A stretch of 64,000 bases of DNA, taken from the NCBI GenBank assembly GCA_022559845.1, contig CM040123.1, forward strand, positions 301,866,642-301,930,641, written 5' to 3'. The notes below the pieces were generated by a model. The model saw nothing but the letters and a program-made list of their open reading frames with translations. It ran no database searches and had not been told where the DNA came from. Origin of the DNA: Amorphophallus konjac. Taxonomy: Eukaryota; Streptophyta; Magnoliopsida; Alismatales; Araceae. This document shows positions 42,737 through 55,400 of this stretch, piece after piece; positions within the stretch are counted from its first letter, which is position 1, and each line of letters starts with the position of its first letter. The position numbers were made by a program, and so were the translations under genes.

Positions 42737-45119
42737 TGATGTGATACCACCCTCGGACCTAATGCAAGCAAGCACAATCGCATTCAAAACGGGCCAAGTT
42801 GGACCACCGCTCTATCGTCACTCACCCAAGCCCGGGGTGACTTGGCAATGCCAAGGTGAGGATGTGGGGTTGGGCCCTTGCTGGTAGAGGGCCAGCAAGG
42901 CCAAGAATTGATTCCCAATGGGTGGGGATGCCCAAATCAAGGGGGCCGACAAAGTGCCAAAGGCACCGGTTGCAATAATCCCACGGTGATCACTCCAGTT
43001 TATGGGGCTTGAGGATCGGACTCTCACTCGCATAACCAGTGGAAATAGAACTAATATTGAAAGATAAGCACTAAGTGGAGTGAAGGTTTGAGCACTTACT
43101 CGACCGGTTTGAAGAAACCGGTCCCGGTCGGAGACGAGGGCGAGCAGGGAGGCGAGTGGATCCCCACACGCCGCGGCGGTGTCGCTTGACCTGCCCAAAC
43201 AAAGTACACCACTACACCTCTCGCAGGAGGGGGATCTTGGGGTGGGGGTTAATGAAATTACAAATAATACTACCTCCACGCAGGGAGGGACCTTCAGCCG
43301 GTCAAGCGGGGTGGGGAAAATATAGCAAAGAACGAGGAATAAGGGTGGACGCCGAATCTGCTTCCTGTCTGCTAGCCCGGACAGAGGGTCGGTGTTGCTG
43401 CTGTAGATCTTGATCAGGAATTTTGTTGACGACGAGACCAGAGGGAAAACCTTCGTAGCTAGAAGGGAATTGCGTCAGAATTTTTTAAATTTATTCTGGA
43501 GTCGCTACTGGCCGGGATGGAAGTTTGAACAGAGCCTCAGGTTCCTGTGCCGGCAGTTGCAGACTTCTAACAGCAGGATGCAGAGGGTACCCCGGCCGCT
43601 CCCGGTGTCGGAATCAAGCGCCGTTGGAGTCGTTGGAATCGTAGACAAGTCCTCTTCGCAGAAAAACTGACGGGGAAGCCAACCGGTGTCGGGGGAGGTC
43701 TGAGGATGCTGAACACTGCTGACTGATCGAGGAAGACTGTGTGTAGCAGAGCGACACAGCAGAGGGAGAAAAAAGATAACTCCGGCCACAGGATGCCGAA
43801 CGGAACTCTGCTTCCTGATTCTGAAAGTAGACAGGGAGAAGTAGAACTTTGAAGAAGAACTCATGGGCTGAATCCTACAGGGTTCGTCGGGGCAGAGCTT
43901 CTATTCCGGATCAGGTCCTTTGTTGGGGCAGCTTTGCGCAGTCGGGGTAGATTGGACCTCCCGGGGCGCACCGAACTCGGATGAGGGTGAGACCACTTCT
44001 GTTGCGAAGAAGACCTGGAGAAGCTTCCAACGATGGCTCTTGGATCTTCAAACGCACCGGGATGAAGTCGTGGTGGCCTCTTCAAGCTACTGGTTCGTCT
44101 GCCACCTTTGGACAGCAAGCTGCAACTTCGAGATAGCTCCCCTTGAACAAGAAAGAAGAAAGGGAAGGGGGTCTAGGTTGAAAGGGAGGTGGATGAAGGG
44201 TGGAGGGAGATTGAGGGGATATGTGGAGGTGTCTAAGGGCAGAGGGGAGGAGGAGGAACAAAGGGGAAAGGTGCAGGTTCGGCTAGAGGAAGGGGGAATG
44301 GAGGGTGGATGAGGTAGAGAGGTGGGGTGGAATGAAGGGGAAGGGAGGGGCGAACCTAGCCTAATGGAAGTGGGGAGGGGCGGCCAAGCCAAGTGGAGGG
44401 AAGGTTTGATTCAAATTCAAATATGCTTTGGAAGTGGTGTGAATGTGTGGGGAAATGGGGGATTGTGTTGGAAGGGGGGAAGATTGTGTTGGAATGGGAA
44501 AGATTCCACCTTGAGACAAGGGGGAAGAGTAATGGGGCTATGGGGAAGTGGAGTGGCCTTAATGGGGGTGGTTGGGGGTTGGAGGTGGTTGGGAGGAGGG
44601 AGGAGAGAGGAATGGGGCGAACCCCTTAGTGGGAGGAGAGAGAAGGAGGGATAGAGAGAGATTAGGGTGGGGAATCACTCCCCTAGGACTTCTCACCCAA
44701 CTATAGGATTCACTCCTCTAAACTAGATTTGATCACTCAACTGAAAATCTTTGTATTGAATCATTCATTACCTCCAAATGAAGGAAATGGAGCCCTATAT
44801 ATAGGAAACCCACATTTTACAATAAGTCCCCTACAAAAGACTCAATGACAAATCACCGAAGGGGTAGGGGGGCTCATGGGCCAAGCTCGAAGAATTGGGC
44901 CCAATAGCACATTACACAATCTAATGACACTCAATACTTAGGAAAATAAATGCAAGACCTAGGGACATGACTCAAATAAACTGAAAATTACATCAAATGA
45001 CTCAAGTAAATAGCATAAAAGGATAAGTGGGCCTTTATAGAGAGAGGCCCGAACTCAAACGATGCCGGAATGTGAAGAAGACCCATTCCCAAAGGGAATT
45101 GTGGATGATGCCTCCATCA
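42737..45119 (-). repeat. 5' LTR of the chromodomain element (2383 bp)
   Basis: Starts TGATGTGATACC and ends CCTCCATCA on +. Near-identical to 37534-39911, including the G-rich stretch and TATA box (44795-44804). Confidence 0.95.
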
Positions 45120-45124
45120 GTACG
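45120..45124. repeat. Target-site duplication GTACG (right)
   Basis: Matches 37529-37533. Confidence 0.95.
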
Positions 45125-47810
45125 TTATCAAGTCATGTCAAGAATTGGCTATCATGTTATCGAGTAAGCAAGTAAATACCCTTTCCGGGCCACGCATGTC
45201 ATGTCACGTCAAGTCAAGTTCAAGTATAAGAGTTTATGGAAATGTCTAGTCAAGCAAGTCATGCACTTCAGTGCAATGCCACACCGCGATCAATAATAGC
45301 TCCCATGGGCACAAGTATTTTCGAGTGCTCCTCCCATGACCAGATTGGGCCCTTATATGCGCTAGCATTGAATCTTGTATTTCGACATCCACTATAGTTA
45401 TAGCCAATCTAGAATTTCAACGGAGTGAACCTTTGTAGGAATATAAGATAGATCTTGTGGAATAAAATCACAAGGATAGAAGTTAAATGTAAGAATATAC
45501 TATGGTCACATCGGTACAATCACGATACTCATAGAAACTGGGTGGATTTGGCTCCCTAGTGGGTGCCAAGTGAACAAGCATAAGCACTCATATTCACATG
45601 ATTGCTCGTCCTTTGTACATGATAGGTAGAAAGAATTGGTGTCTTTGTAGAGGCACACAATCCAAGATGGATAGCAATGGTATGGTTTCCCATTAGCTCA
45701 AGAATTATTCTCACGGCGGCTAAGAAGCATACCATGAGGGCCGGTATACCATGTTTCTTTAGAGTGACATGGCAATCAAAAATGTCATAGGTTTTAGTGG
45801 TACAATCTGCTCAATCGGCCTTGAGGGAATCCAAGGCTACGAGGAGTCTTACGGTGGTCCCAATGACTAACTTACCAGTCTAAAGGAATGGAATGTCCAA
45901 CGGAGGGCTCGTATGTCCCCAAGAGTTAAGGGGCAATCGATAAAATATCGTGAAACGTGGGACTATACTCACGGAATGGAATATAGTGACTATAAACATA
46001 ACCCACTATCAAGGGTTACAGAAATCGTGAAAATCAGAAAACAGGAAATTGGTGACTGAGATCAAGTCTTCATTTTATGAATTAGCGCCTTAGGAAGGGT
46101 CGCTAGTTTAATATATAACGACTATTCATTCAGTCATTATATCCAGGTTCTATATATATTAAGATCTATAAAAATTATTAATTTCAGCTATTATGTAAAT
46201 GACGACTTAGCTCAAGACTTCAATTCATTAAATAGCGCCCTAGTCAGGGGCGTCATATTTCAAATTGAAGGCAGGGTTCATGTCGTTATTTCCATTATCT
46301 ATGTAATTCTATCACAAATAGTTTAATGTTCACATGTTATCACTAATTAGCGCCCGCGTGTGGGGGCATTCATTAAATTGACGACCTGAAGATGGTCGTT
46401 ATTTATTTGTCATATGATACGCACCGAGCAAGTACAATCATAGACACATGATTTCTGGAGTGTGTCCAATCAAGAAACTAGAGACATGTACATGCAGAGA
46501 AAAATAGCATGAATCTAATAGTATACTCATGCATTAGATTAGATGGCATGGTTCACAGTTATTAAATTTTGAACATGTGTATTTATTAATTAACCAACTA
46601 ATCTGATGACTGTTTACACGGTCGCTATATCAAATAGCGCCCTGGAGGGAGGCGCGTTCTATTGAAAACTTCCAGAAATACATTTAAACATTCTAACTGA
46701 CCTATATGCATGATTATGATTTAATAACTATTAGATTGGGCTTGTACTTGAGAACACCTACCTTGATTGGGTGATTCTGGTTGACAGACGTGAAGAACTG
46801 TGAAGGAAAAATAAGAATATCCGATACTCTGTTTCAGTTTCAGAGAAACTGGAAACAACGACAATAGGATGAGCAGCTTGTTTCCTCTAGCTCCTAGCTG
46901 TAGAAGAATCAGCAACTAGGAAGAGATGATGTAGGCTTCAACGGAAGTAGATGGAGAAGTAACTCTTCTCAGCAACCCATTATCAGAAGAAACAATACTT
47001 CTTCCTCTAACATCAGCACAGCTTCAACTATGGCAGCACGAAGGAGGAAGAACTTGACAGAGGGAAAAGAAGCAACTGCTTCTTATGGCAGCAGCGACTG
47101 CAACTAACGGTGAAGCACAGAAAGAAGCCTTCTTCTTCGCGTGACAAATAGAGTAGAAGAACTAGCATACTTCTTCCACGGCAACCACAACGGAAGCAGA
47201 ATAGCAGCACAAACCTCCTCCTCTAGAAGAAGCAGAGAAAGAGAATAGAATTCTCTCGCCCACATACAGCCAAAGAAGAATAATCTTCAAGAGAACATTA
47301 GGACGTCTTCAAAATTAGAACCAACAAAGGGTTCGATGGAGGGGGTTTGATATTTATAGAGAAGGGGTTCGATTGTGGGTTAGAGTTTGATTAGGATCAA
47401 AGTTTCCATGGAAGAATCCTATTGTTATATAAACTTCCCTACATGTTAATCCTTCCAGATATTATCCTTCTTGAATCGGCCACTGCTTCCTTGTTCGAAC
47501 AAAACATAGCAATGGTTTCCATTTTTGACTCTGCAGGGAAATAGCACCTAGAATAGAGGCGTCCCTTAGGTAAATAGCGCCCATGATAGAGGTGTCATTC
47601 ATGTAATTGGCACCTTCGTGAAGGGTCTTCAATTTATGAAATGGCGCCTTAAGAGGAGGCGCTATTCAATTTTGGCCCATTTATTATATGATGTAAACCC
47701 CATTATTTATATATACATATATAAGTGGTTTAAATATGAGTTGGCCTTGAACCTTGGTTTGATTTTTTTCCAATCCAATTACATTCCTTCAATTTACCAG
47801 GGTTGCTACA
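45125..47810 (-). repeat. 5' LTR of Tekay-3, part B
   Basis: Continues part A and ends CCAGGGTTGCTACA on +, the same terminus as Tekay-1. Between 46081 and 47670 it carries about eleven decayed hairpins of the same kind (for example AGCGCCCTAGTCAGGGGCGT near 46233, GACGACCTGAAGATGGTCGT near 46380). Small ORFs at 46721-47210 are in the leader part and look non-coding. Confidence 0.88.
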
Positions 47811-49152
47811 CTTTGCATGGTCTGATGAGCACCTTCCCGGGATCCCAGTAGATGTGGTAATGCACAAGCTCAACCTCGACCCAACGGTGAAGCCAATCCA
47901 GCAACGCAGGAGAAAGCATGCCCCCGAGAAGCAAGCGGTCATTAAAGAGCAAGTCATCAAGGGGCAGAAGACTGGCCTTTTTCGTCTGATCCTATACCCT
48001 ACGTGGCTCGCCAACGTCGTCCTTATGCCAAAGGCTTCTGGGAAATGGCGAATGTGCCTAGACTTCACCGACCTCAACCAGGCTACCCCGAAGGATTGCT
48101 ACCCGCTATCGAGCATCGATCAACTGGTCGACTCAATATCTGGTAACGAGTTGCTCAACTTCCTGGACGCCTACTCTGACTACCATCAGATCAGGACGAA
48201 CCCGGAGGACATCGAGAAGACTGCCTTCATCACCGACTTCAGCGTACACTGCTACACCCGGATGTCGTTCGGGTTAAAGAACGCTAGAGCAACATATCAG
48301 AGGCTGATCAACCACATTTTTGAAGAACAACTTGGTCGGAACATCGGGGCCTACATTGATGACATGCTCATCAAAACACCGAAGGTCGAAGACCACCTTG
48401 CCGACTTAGCCGAGAACTTCGACATCCTCCTGAAGTGCAACATGAAGCTCAACCCTGCCAAATGTGCCTTCGGAGTCAGATCCGGGAAGTTCCTAGGCTT
48501 CCTGGTAACTCAGCGTGGGATTGAGGCCAACCCCGACAAGGTTGAGTTACGGGGCGCATTACTGCGCTCAACCGTTTCCTATCCCAGGCGACCGAACGAT
48601 GCTTACCCTTCTTCATGTTGTTGAGGGGACCTAAAATGGCATCCGCTATGTTCGCCTGGGACGAGGAATGTCAGAAGGTGTTCGCCGAGCTCAAGGAGTT
48701 CTTAGCCTCGCCCTTGGTGCTGTCTAAGCCGATCTAGGGCGAAACTCTATACCTCTATCTCTCGGCGACCCCTTCTACAGTCAGCTCGATCCTAGTCAGG
48801 AATGACGTAGGGATCGAGAGACCTATTTACTATACCAACAAGGTGCTTAATGAGGCTGAAAGAAGGTACCCCGAAACTGAGAAACTCATGCTAGCGTTGG
48901 TCACCTCAGCCAAGCTCCTCCGACCCTACTTTCAAGGGCACTCCATCGTCGTATTGACCGACGAACCCCTGAAGAAGATTCTCTTTCACCCTGAAGCCTC
49001 GGGACGCCTCGTCAAATGGGCCATCATGCTCGGGAACTACGATATCTCGTATCGCCCTTGCTCGGGCATCAAAGGACAGGCTCTCATAGACTTCATCGCC
49101 GAATGCGTGGTCTCAATTGAAGAAGTACCTCCACCAGTGCTCGGGCCCACCT
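47811..49152 (+). pseudogene. pol: Tat-lineage gypsy pol, first part: RT and RNase H
   Basis: The Tat element resumes on + right after the Tekay-3 LTR end (LHFAWSDEHLPGIP). Reverse transcriptase motifs: RMCLDFTDLNQATPKDCYPL, FLDAYSDYHQI, MSFGLKNARATYQ and catalytic YIDDM (about 48354). After NPDKVE (48540) a small deletion and frameshift remove about 20 residues. RNase H follows (VLNEAERRYPETEKLMLA, LTDEPLKKIL). A TAG near 48735 replaces an expected Gln. The reading stops at GPT at 49152, where Tekay-2 inserted, and goes on at 60019. The part upstream of RT is missing. Confidence 0.9.
49148..49152. repeat. Target-site duplication CACCT (left) of Tekay-2
   Basis: Matches 60019-60023. Confidence 0.95.
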
Positions 49153-49613
49153 TGTAGCAACCCTGATAAAATATTAATAACAATAAAGATTTTAAATAAA
49201 TCAAATAAATAGATAAATAAAACAATATAAAATAACACCTCGGATAAAGGCGCTATTTAAATTAGAAATGCCTCTAGCAAAGGCGTGATTCATGAAGAGA
49301 CGCCCTGACAACACGGCGTCAAATTCTAAATGTCAAAAACGGTAAGGACAAGAAACGCCCCAATCTTGGGCGTGTTTTAAACAAAGGAACGCCGTAACGA
49401 AAGGCGCTTCTTAAGAAACGACCTGCACCAGGTCGTCAATTCAAGAATCGACGACCTGACCAAGGTCGTTAATTCAGTTCGTGAACCGTTCGAACCCAGA
49501 GCTTATCCAGGGAAGGATCATGTTAATCTAGTAAGTGGTTAATAGGGCAAGGACTCTAATAGGGATATATTACCCTCACTCAAACACTACCCCTATTAGA
49601 AATACCAAAATCC

Positions 49614-49621
49614 TATAAATA
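49614..49621 (+). promoter_or_regulatory. TATA box of the Tekay-2 LTR (left copy)
   Basis: TATAAATA, 461 bp into the LTR; the right LTR copy is at 57350-57357. A telobox-like AAACCCTAA follows at 49634-49642, near the expected RNA start. Confidence 0.7.
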
Positions 49622-49676
49622 ATCGTTCGATCTAAACCCTAAAACCTATTTGACCAATCGAACTTCACAGGTACAT

Positions 49677-49913
49677 GAAGAACATCAAGTTCTTCTATTT
49701 TTCTTCTTCTGTTTCTTTCATTACGAACGTAGTATGTGAAGAACTAATGTTCTTCATCTATCTCTCTTCTTATAGGTTAAGAAGGCGGCGTACGTGAAGA
49801 ACAAAGGTATTGTTCTTTTCCCTTTTTACTTTCGGTCAGGTAGTATGAAGAAATACTAATGTTTCTTCTTCTGTTCTTGTAGGAGTTACAGAACCGAAGA
49901 ACAAGGGTTCTTC
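49677..49913 (+). repeat. Five GAAGAAC...GTTCTTC palindromes in the leader
   Basis: GAAGAACATCAAGTTCTTC (49677), GAAGAACTAATGTTCTTC (49738), GAAGAAC with GTTCTTTTC (49796-49820), GAAGAAA with TTTCTTC (49847-49868) and GAAGAACAAGGGTTCTTC (49896). They lie within 300 bp downstream of the TATA box, mixed with pyrimidine tracts ending in AG and AG|GTA words that could serve as splice sites. The right LTR copies are at about 57413-57649. Confidence 0.85.
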
Positions 49914-52289
49914 ACCAAAGCCTTCTCTTCCTCCTAATACTGGATTCGGTTGCTGTTAAAGCAACAGAACTTCTATTCTCATAGCCTTCACGATTCAAAT
50001 TTCAAGTCTTCGATCAAGGTAGGATTTTCTCAAGTATGTAGCCCAAAGTATATAAGAATCGTAGTGAAATCATATGAGCATACACCTGCATATAGTTTTC
50101 CTAAGTTTTAAACGTTTCTGTTGAATTTTTGAAAGGAACGTCCTTACCAAGGGCGTGATTTTTAAATATGCGACCCAAACAAGGGCGCTACTTGTAAAGA
50201 AACGACCTTGATCAGGTCGTCAATTTTAGATTTGACGCCCTGTACACAGGCGTTAATTTCATTTAATCATTAATCACCCATGTTAAGAATTGATTATCTA
50301 TGAAATCATGATTCTACAATAATGCATGATCATATGTCTTCAAACCTGTTAATTTTATTGTCATGACCATACATTCGTTCTCCATGAATTCTATTATCCT
50401 GAAATTATTACTGCCCATGAAAATTCATGGTATTTCTTGAATTCACGACCGTGGCTAGGTCGTCTTTCACTGGACTAACGCCCGATACTAGGGCATGAAT
50501 TGAAAAGTAACGCCCCTTCATAGGGCGCGTTTCTGTTAAAATCCCGAACAATATATTCTGTAAAAATAAGAATTTAATGATTAACGCCCCTGCCAAGGGC
50601 ACGTTTTTGATAATTTCTGAAAATAAATATGTTCTGTAAAATATTGTAAATAAAAAGACGCCTACTACTGTAGTCGTCTCATTGCAAAGAAACGCCCCTG
50701 TCTAGGGCGCGTTTTAGATAAATTAATGAAATATTAAAATTCTGAAAAATGGAAACATGTGTAAACGCCCTTCTGTTAGGCGTTAATTACTTGATAAACG
50801 ACTCTGCTTAAGTCGTTACTTTACTGTAAAACTGATTTTCCACTGTTTCTGTTAACCGATGGTTTCATATGTTATATAATATATATATCGGTACTATTCT
50901 CCACTCCGTGAGTATAGTCCCACGTTTCACGATTGTTTTATCGATCACACTCAATTCTCATTGACATACAAGCTCTCCATTGGACATTCTGTTCCTTTGG
51001 ACTAGCGAGTTAGTCATAGAGACCTCCGTAAGACTCCTCGTACCTTGGATTCCCTCAAGGTCGACTGAGCTGGTTGTACCCTAAAAACCCATTACACGAT
51101 CTTTGCCATGTCAATCTAAAGAAACATGGTATACCGACCCTTATGATTATACAAAGAGTATATCATAAGAAATTCTTAATGGGATGATGATATCATGCCA
51201 TATCATGTCATTCTTGTAAACCTCAATTCTATGATAAGAATGAGGGTATCTTACCTTTGATATACTGTTCATGTGGACCTCAATTCTATATAAAGAATGT
51301 CCATATTGATTTTTCATGGTACCCAAGTTAAGGGAACCATATTCTACCTGGTTTTATCGATATCGTGATTATACCGTTATTATCGCCATTCTATGTCCTT
51401 TGTCATATTTTTGGACTCCATTCTGTCAAAGTTGTCATACATGTCTACAAGCTTGATTATTGAAATTCAAAAATTGGCTATATATATAAGAGTGGATGTC
51501 AAAACACATGATAAATGCCTGCGCATATAGGGCCCGATCTGGTCCTGGGAGGAGCACCCGAAAGTACTTGTGCCCATGGGAGTTAAAATGATAAGGTATC
51601 TGGCATTATACCGAGTACTTTACTTTCTAGATTGGACATTCCACATAAATCTTGTGCTTGAAATCGTACTTGCCTTGACAAGAAATGTGTGGCCCGAAAA
51701 AGGATAATTTACTTGCTTGATACATGATAGCCAAAGTTCTTGACATGACTTGTTAAATGTACTTGCTTGAATATCTCAAATGTCTTGTTATCTTATTGAA
51801 AGTTCATGATTTGTCCATCTTAATTCCTTGATATTACATTTTCTCTATCTTGTCATTTTATGCGAGCATGCATAGCTTCATTGCATTCATGAAAATGTAA
51901 TTACTTAAACCCCTTGCTAGTACTTGAGATATAATTTCCTACTGAGCATTCGCTCATTCCGTATGTCCTTTTTTACTTTTCAGGTAAGTCCGACGACGAT
52001 GGAAGTCAATCGGATGGGAATGGTCAAGAGTGAAAGTGATAGAGCTGCTCAAGTGTCATCTAGTCTTTTCTATAGTTTCTTGGGTCAAATATGTATTCTT
52101 TTCCTTTTTATTAACCAGAGTATTGGATTTATAATAGTCTATCCATTATGAAATAAAGGATTGGGTTATCTTTACTTTTACGCATCTCTGTCTTTGTGTC
52201 GAATACACGACCACTCTGATTGACATGATTGATATAAACTCGTCGCGCATATCCGAGTATCTTCCGCGCTCGGGGCGTGACAGTTTTTG

Positions 52290-52301
52290 TGGTATCAGAG
52301 C
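52290..52301 (+). promoter_or_regulatory. Primer-binding site of Tekay-2 (tRNA-iMet)
   Basis: TGGTATCAGAGC, 7 bp after the 5' LTR, as in Tekay-1. Confidence 0.95.
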
Positions 52302-52456
52302 CTAGGGTATTCAATTCCTAGGAAAAATCCAAGTCCAAGGATAAGTATAAACCTTTTACCAGTGAGATTAGGTAGAACCAAGGGTTAAAGTTAAAAATAG
52401 AGTACTGGTTTCTAAATGTAGTCACGTACTAATATAGTTATTGTAATTGTAGGATA

Positions 52457-55400
52457 ATGGCTGCCGAACGTGCTCAATGGCGCAACATGCAGCGTACCCT
52501 TCAAGGAATGACTCAAGTGCTGCAACAGGTAGCACAGGGTGGTGCTCCACGAGCTGGAAGCCTACACCAAGCTTTTAAGAGCATGAATCCCCCGAAGTTT
52601 ATGGGATCAACCGATCCGGACGATGCCGAGCATTGGGTCCGGGAGATTGAACGTATATTCCGTGTCATGCAATGCACAGATCAGGACAAAGTCTTATTAG
52701 CTACTTTCCAGTTAGAAAAGGATGCTAGATGCTGGTAGGAGTCTATTGAAGCAACCATCGATCCTAATCAAGTTACATGGGAAGAATTTGTAGAATATTT
52801 CAATGCTAAATATTTCTCGGATCGAGTCCAAGAGAAGAAGGCCGCCGAATTTGCCTCGTTAAAACAAAGATCTTTATCGGTTGCTGATTATGAGGCACAG
52901 TTCTCAAGATTGTCTAGATATGCTAAGCATCTGATTAGCACGGAGAAGATGAAAGCCCGTAGATTTCTTAATGGGCTTAGGCCCCAATATATTACTCAGC
53001 TAGCGCCGATGGATATTCAAGTTTATTCTGAAATCGTGCACCGAGCTCAACTACTTGAAGATGCCACGGAACTATCTGATAGGATCCGTGGGAAAGACAA
53101 GAAGGAACAAGTCACGGGTTCGGGTTCTTTCAAACCCAACTTTAAGAAGAGGCCCAATAATGGAGGTTCATCCTCTCAAGATTTCAAGTTCAAGAAATCC
53201 AAGCCCTTCTCTATCACCACTACACCTTCAAACGTAGTATGCAATCATTGTGACAAGGCTGGTCACAAGACCGAAGAATGCTGGAGGAAATTAGGAGCAT
53301 GTCTCCGTTGTGGGAGCCGCGAACATCGGATTCCCGACTGTCCGTTACTTAATGACCAAGCCGGAGACGGTAAGCGCCCGGTGACAAAGAACGCTCGACT
53401 TCATGCAATAAAGGAGACCGAGCAAGAAGAAGGTGGTCTGGTAGAAGGTACATTAACAGTTTGTTTCAAAAGTGCTTATGTCTTATTTGATACGGGTGCA
53501 TCGCATTCCATTATTTCTAAGAAGTTTGTCGACCCGTTACCATTAGAACCAGAATGGATAAAAATAGTTCTAACTACTCCTCTTGGAAGTGAAAATGATA
53601 TTACTCATCACTACCAAAACTGTGAGGTAATGGTTCAAGGTAGGAATTTACCTATAGATCTCGTATGCCTCGATCTAAAGGAGTATGATGTTATACTGGG
53701 AGCAGACTGGTTATCCAAATACCAGGTAACGGTTGATTGCCGCAATAGCCAAATTGCTTTCAAAGGTTTTCCAGAATTAGTCTTTACTCGCCCCAAGAGT
53801 CGGAGCAAATCCCCTCTTATTTCGGCTCTTCGAGCAAGCAAGCTCGTCAGGAAAGGATGTGTAGCTTTCCTTGCATTTGTCACAGTTAAGGAAACAAAGG
53901 ACACTAAGCTAGAAGACATTCCAGTAGTACAAGAATTCCCGGACGTGTTTCCGGAAGATTTGCCGGGATTACCCCCTCAAAGAGAAGTGGCCTTCACCAT
54001 TGACTTAGTCCCTGGTGTTGGTCCTGTTTCAAGGGCACCAAATAGAATGTCCCCTGTTGAACTCAAAGAGTTGAAGGAGCAATTGATGGAATTTATTCGA
54101 GAAGGGTTTATTAGACCAAGTATTTCCCCGTGGGGAGCACCTGTACTGTTTGTAAAGAAGAAAGATGGATCCATGAGATTGTGCATCGACTATCGACAGT
54201 TGAATCATCTCACTATCAAGAACAAGTATCCACTGCCGAGAATCGATGAGTTATTTGATCAGATTTCAGGATCCAAATATTTTTCCAAGATTGATCTCAG
54301 GTCGGGATATCATCAGTTAAGAATCAAGGATGATGACATTCATAAGACCGCATTCAGAAGCATGTATGGCCATTATGAATTCGTTGTTATGCCTTTTGGA
54401 CTAATAAATACCCCTGCTGCCTTTATGCAGTTAATGAATAGTATATACAGGCCTTACTTGGATCAATTCATAGTAGTCTTCATTGATGACATATTAATAT
54501 ATTCCAAGACTAAGGTAGAGCATGAAGAACATTTGAGGATTGCATTGCAAGTCTTAATGATAAATCATTTATATGCAAAACTCAGCAAATGCTAGTTCTA
54601 GCTTAAAGAAGTAGCTTTTCTCGGACATGTCATATCAAAGGATGGATTATCTATAGACCCGTCAAAGGTTGAAGCTGTGAGAAATTGGGAAAGACCCACT
54701 AATGCAAGCGAGATCAGAAGTTTCTTAGGTCTTGCAGGCTATTATCGGCGATTCATCAAAGACTTCTCCAAGATCGCCGTGCCCCTTACAAGGTTAACTC
54801 GCAAGGAGATCCGATATGAATGGAGTGAGGAATGTGAAAGAAGTTTCCAAACTCTCAAGGATCATCTCACTACAGCTCCGGTATTAGCTCTAAAAATAGA
54901 AGGAGAGAAATTCGAGGTCTATACAGATGCTTCTGGCATTGGCCTCGGATGTGTCCTAATGCAACAAGGAAAGGTCATAGCATACTCTTCACGTCAACTG
55001 AAGAAGCATGAGGAGAATTACCCCGTCCATGACTTAGAACTGGCCGCGGTGGTATTTGCCCTAAAGATATGGAGACACTACTTATATGGAGTGCAGTTTA
55101 CTGTATACTCCGATCACAAAAGTCTCAAATATCTATTTTCACAAAAGGAGCTAAACATGAGACAAAGACGCTGGCTGGAATATCTTAAGGACTTTGACTT
55201 CAATATACAATATCATCCCGGAAAGGGTAATTATGTTGCTGATGCCCTTAGTCGAAAGCCGAGAGCAATGATAGCCAATTGTATGATACAAGAATGGAGG
55301 TTGCTAGAATAATTCTCCGAGCTCAATATAAACTTGGACAAGGAATCCAAATTTGTCACATTATCTCATGTAAGCATACAGTCAGACTTATTATCTGAGA

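Larger units (their letters stand above)
37534..45119 (-). mobile_element. Non-autonomous LTR retrotransposon with a chromodomain ORF (7586 bp)
   Basis: Two LTRs (37534-39911, 2378 bp; 42737-45119, 2383 bp) with TGATG..CATCA ends flank an internal region of only about 2.8 kb. There is a tRNA-Met primer site, one intact ORF, and a GTACG target duplication. The LTRs are about 98-99% alike by eye; a 5-bp insertion near 43240 explains most of the length difference. Reverse transcriptase, RNase H and integrase core are all missing, so it must have moved with enzymes from another element. It is inserted in the Tekay-3 LTR. Confidence 0.95.
32983..47810 (-). mobile_element. Tekay-3: older, truncated Tekay/Del element, split by another insertion
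   Basis: On -: LTR (47810-36985, interrupted by 37534-45119), degenerate primer site, and gag-pol down to the integrase core, where it is cut at about 32983. Integrase C-terminus and 3' LTR are missing. The LTR without the insertion is about 3235 bp and is related to those of Tekay-1 and Tekay-2. It sits in the Tat element, which resumes at 47811; the partner target duplication was lost with the 3' end. Confidence 0.9.
49233..50818. repeat. Array of 19 short hairpins in the Tekay-2 5' LTR
   Basis: Starts at about 49233, 49268, 49299, 49354, 49388, 49418, 49451, 50137, 50170, 50201, 50234, 50445, 50477, 50509, 50583, 50657, 50691, 50764 and 50798. Arms are ACGCC(C)/(G)GGCGT, ACGACC/GGTCGT or ACGACT/AGTCGT with different loops. 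Seven lie upstream of the TATA box and twelve downstream, in the transcribed leader. The gap between 49470 and 50137 holds the promoter and the GAAGAAC hairpins. Confidence 0.9.
49153..52282 (+). repeat. 5' LTR of Tekay-2 (3130 bp)
   Basis: Starts TGTAGCAACCCTG and ends GGGGCGTGACA. Contains a TATA box, a telobox-like word, five GAAGAAC palindromes and 19 ACGCCC-type hairpins. Confidence 0.97.

Noticed and set aside
46721..47210. Two minus-strand ORFs of 60-64 codons near GAAGAA-rich sequence
   Set aside because: They fall in the leader part of the Tekay-3 LTR, are not conserved in Tekay-1 or Tekay-2, and show no domain.
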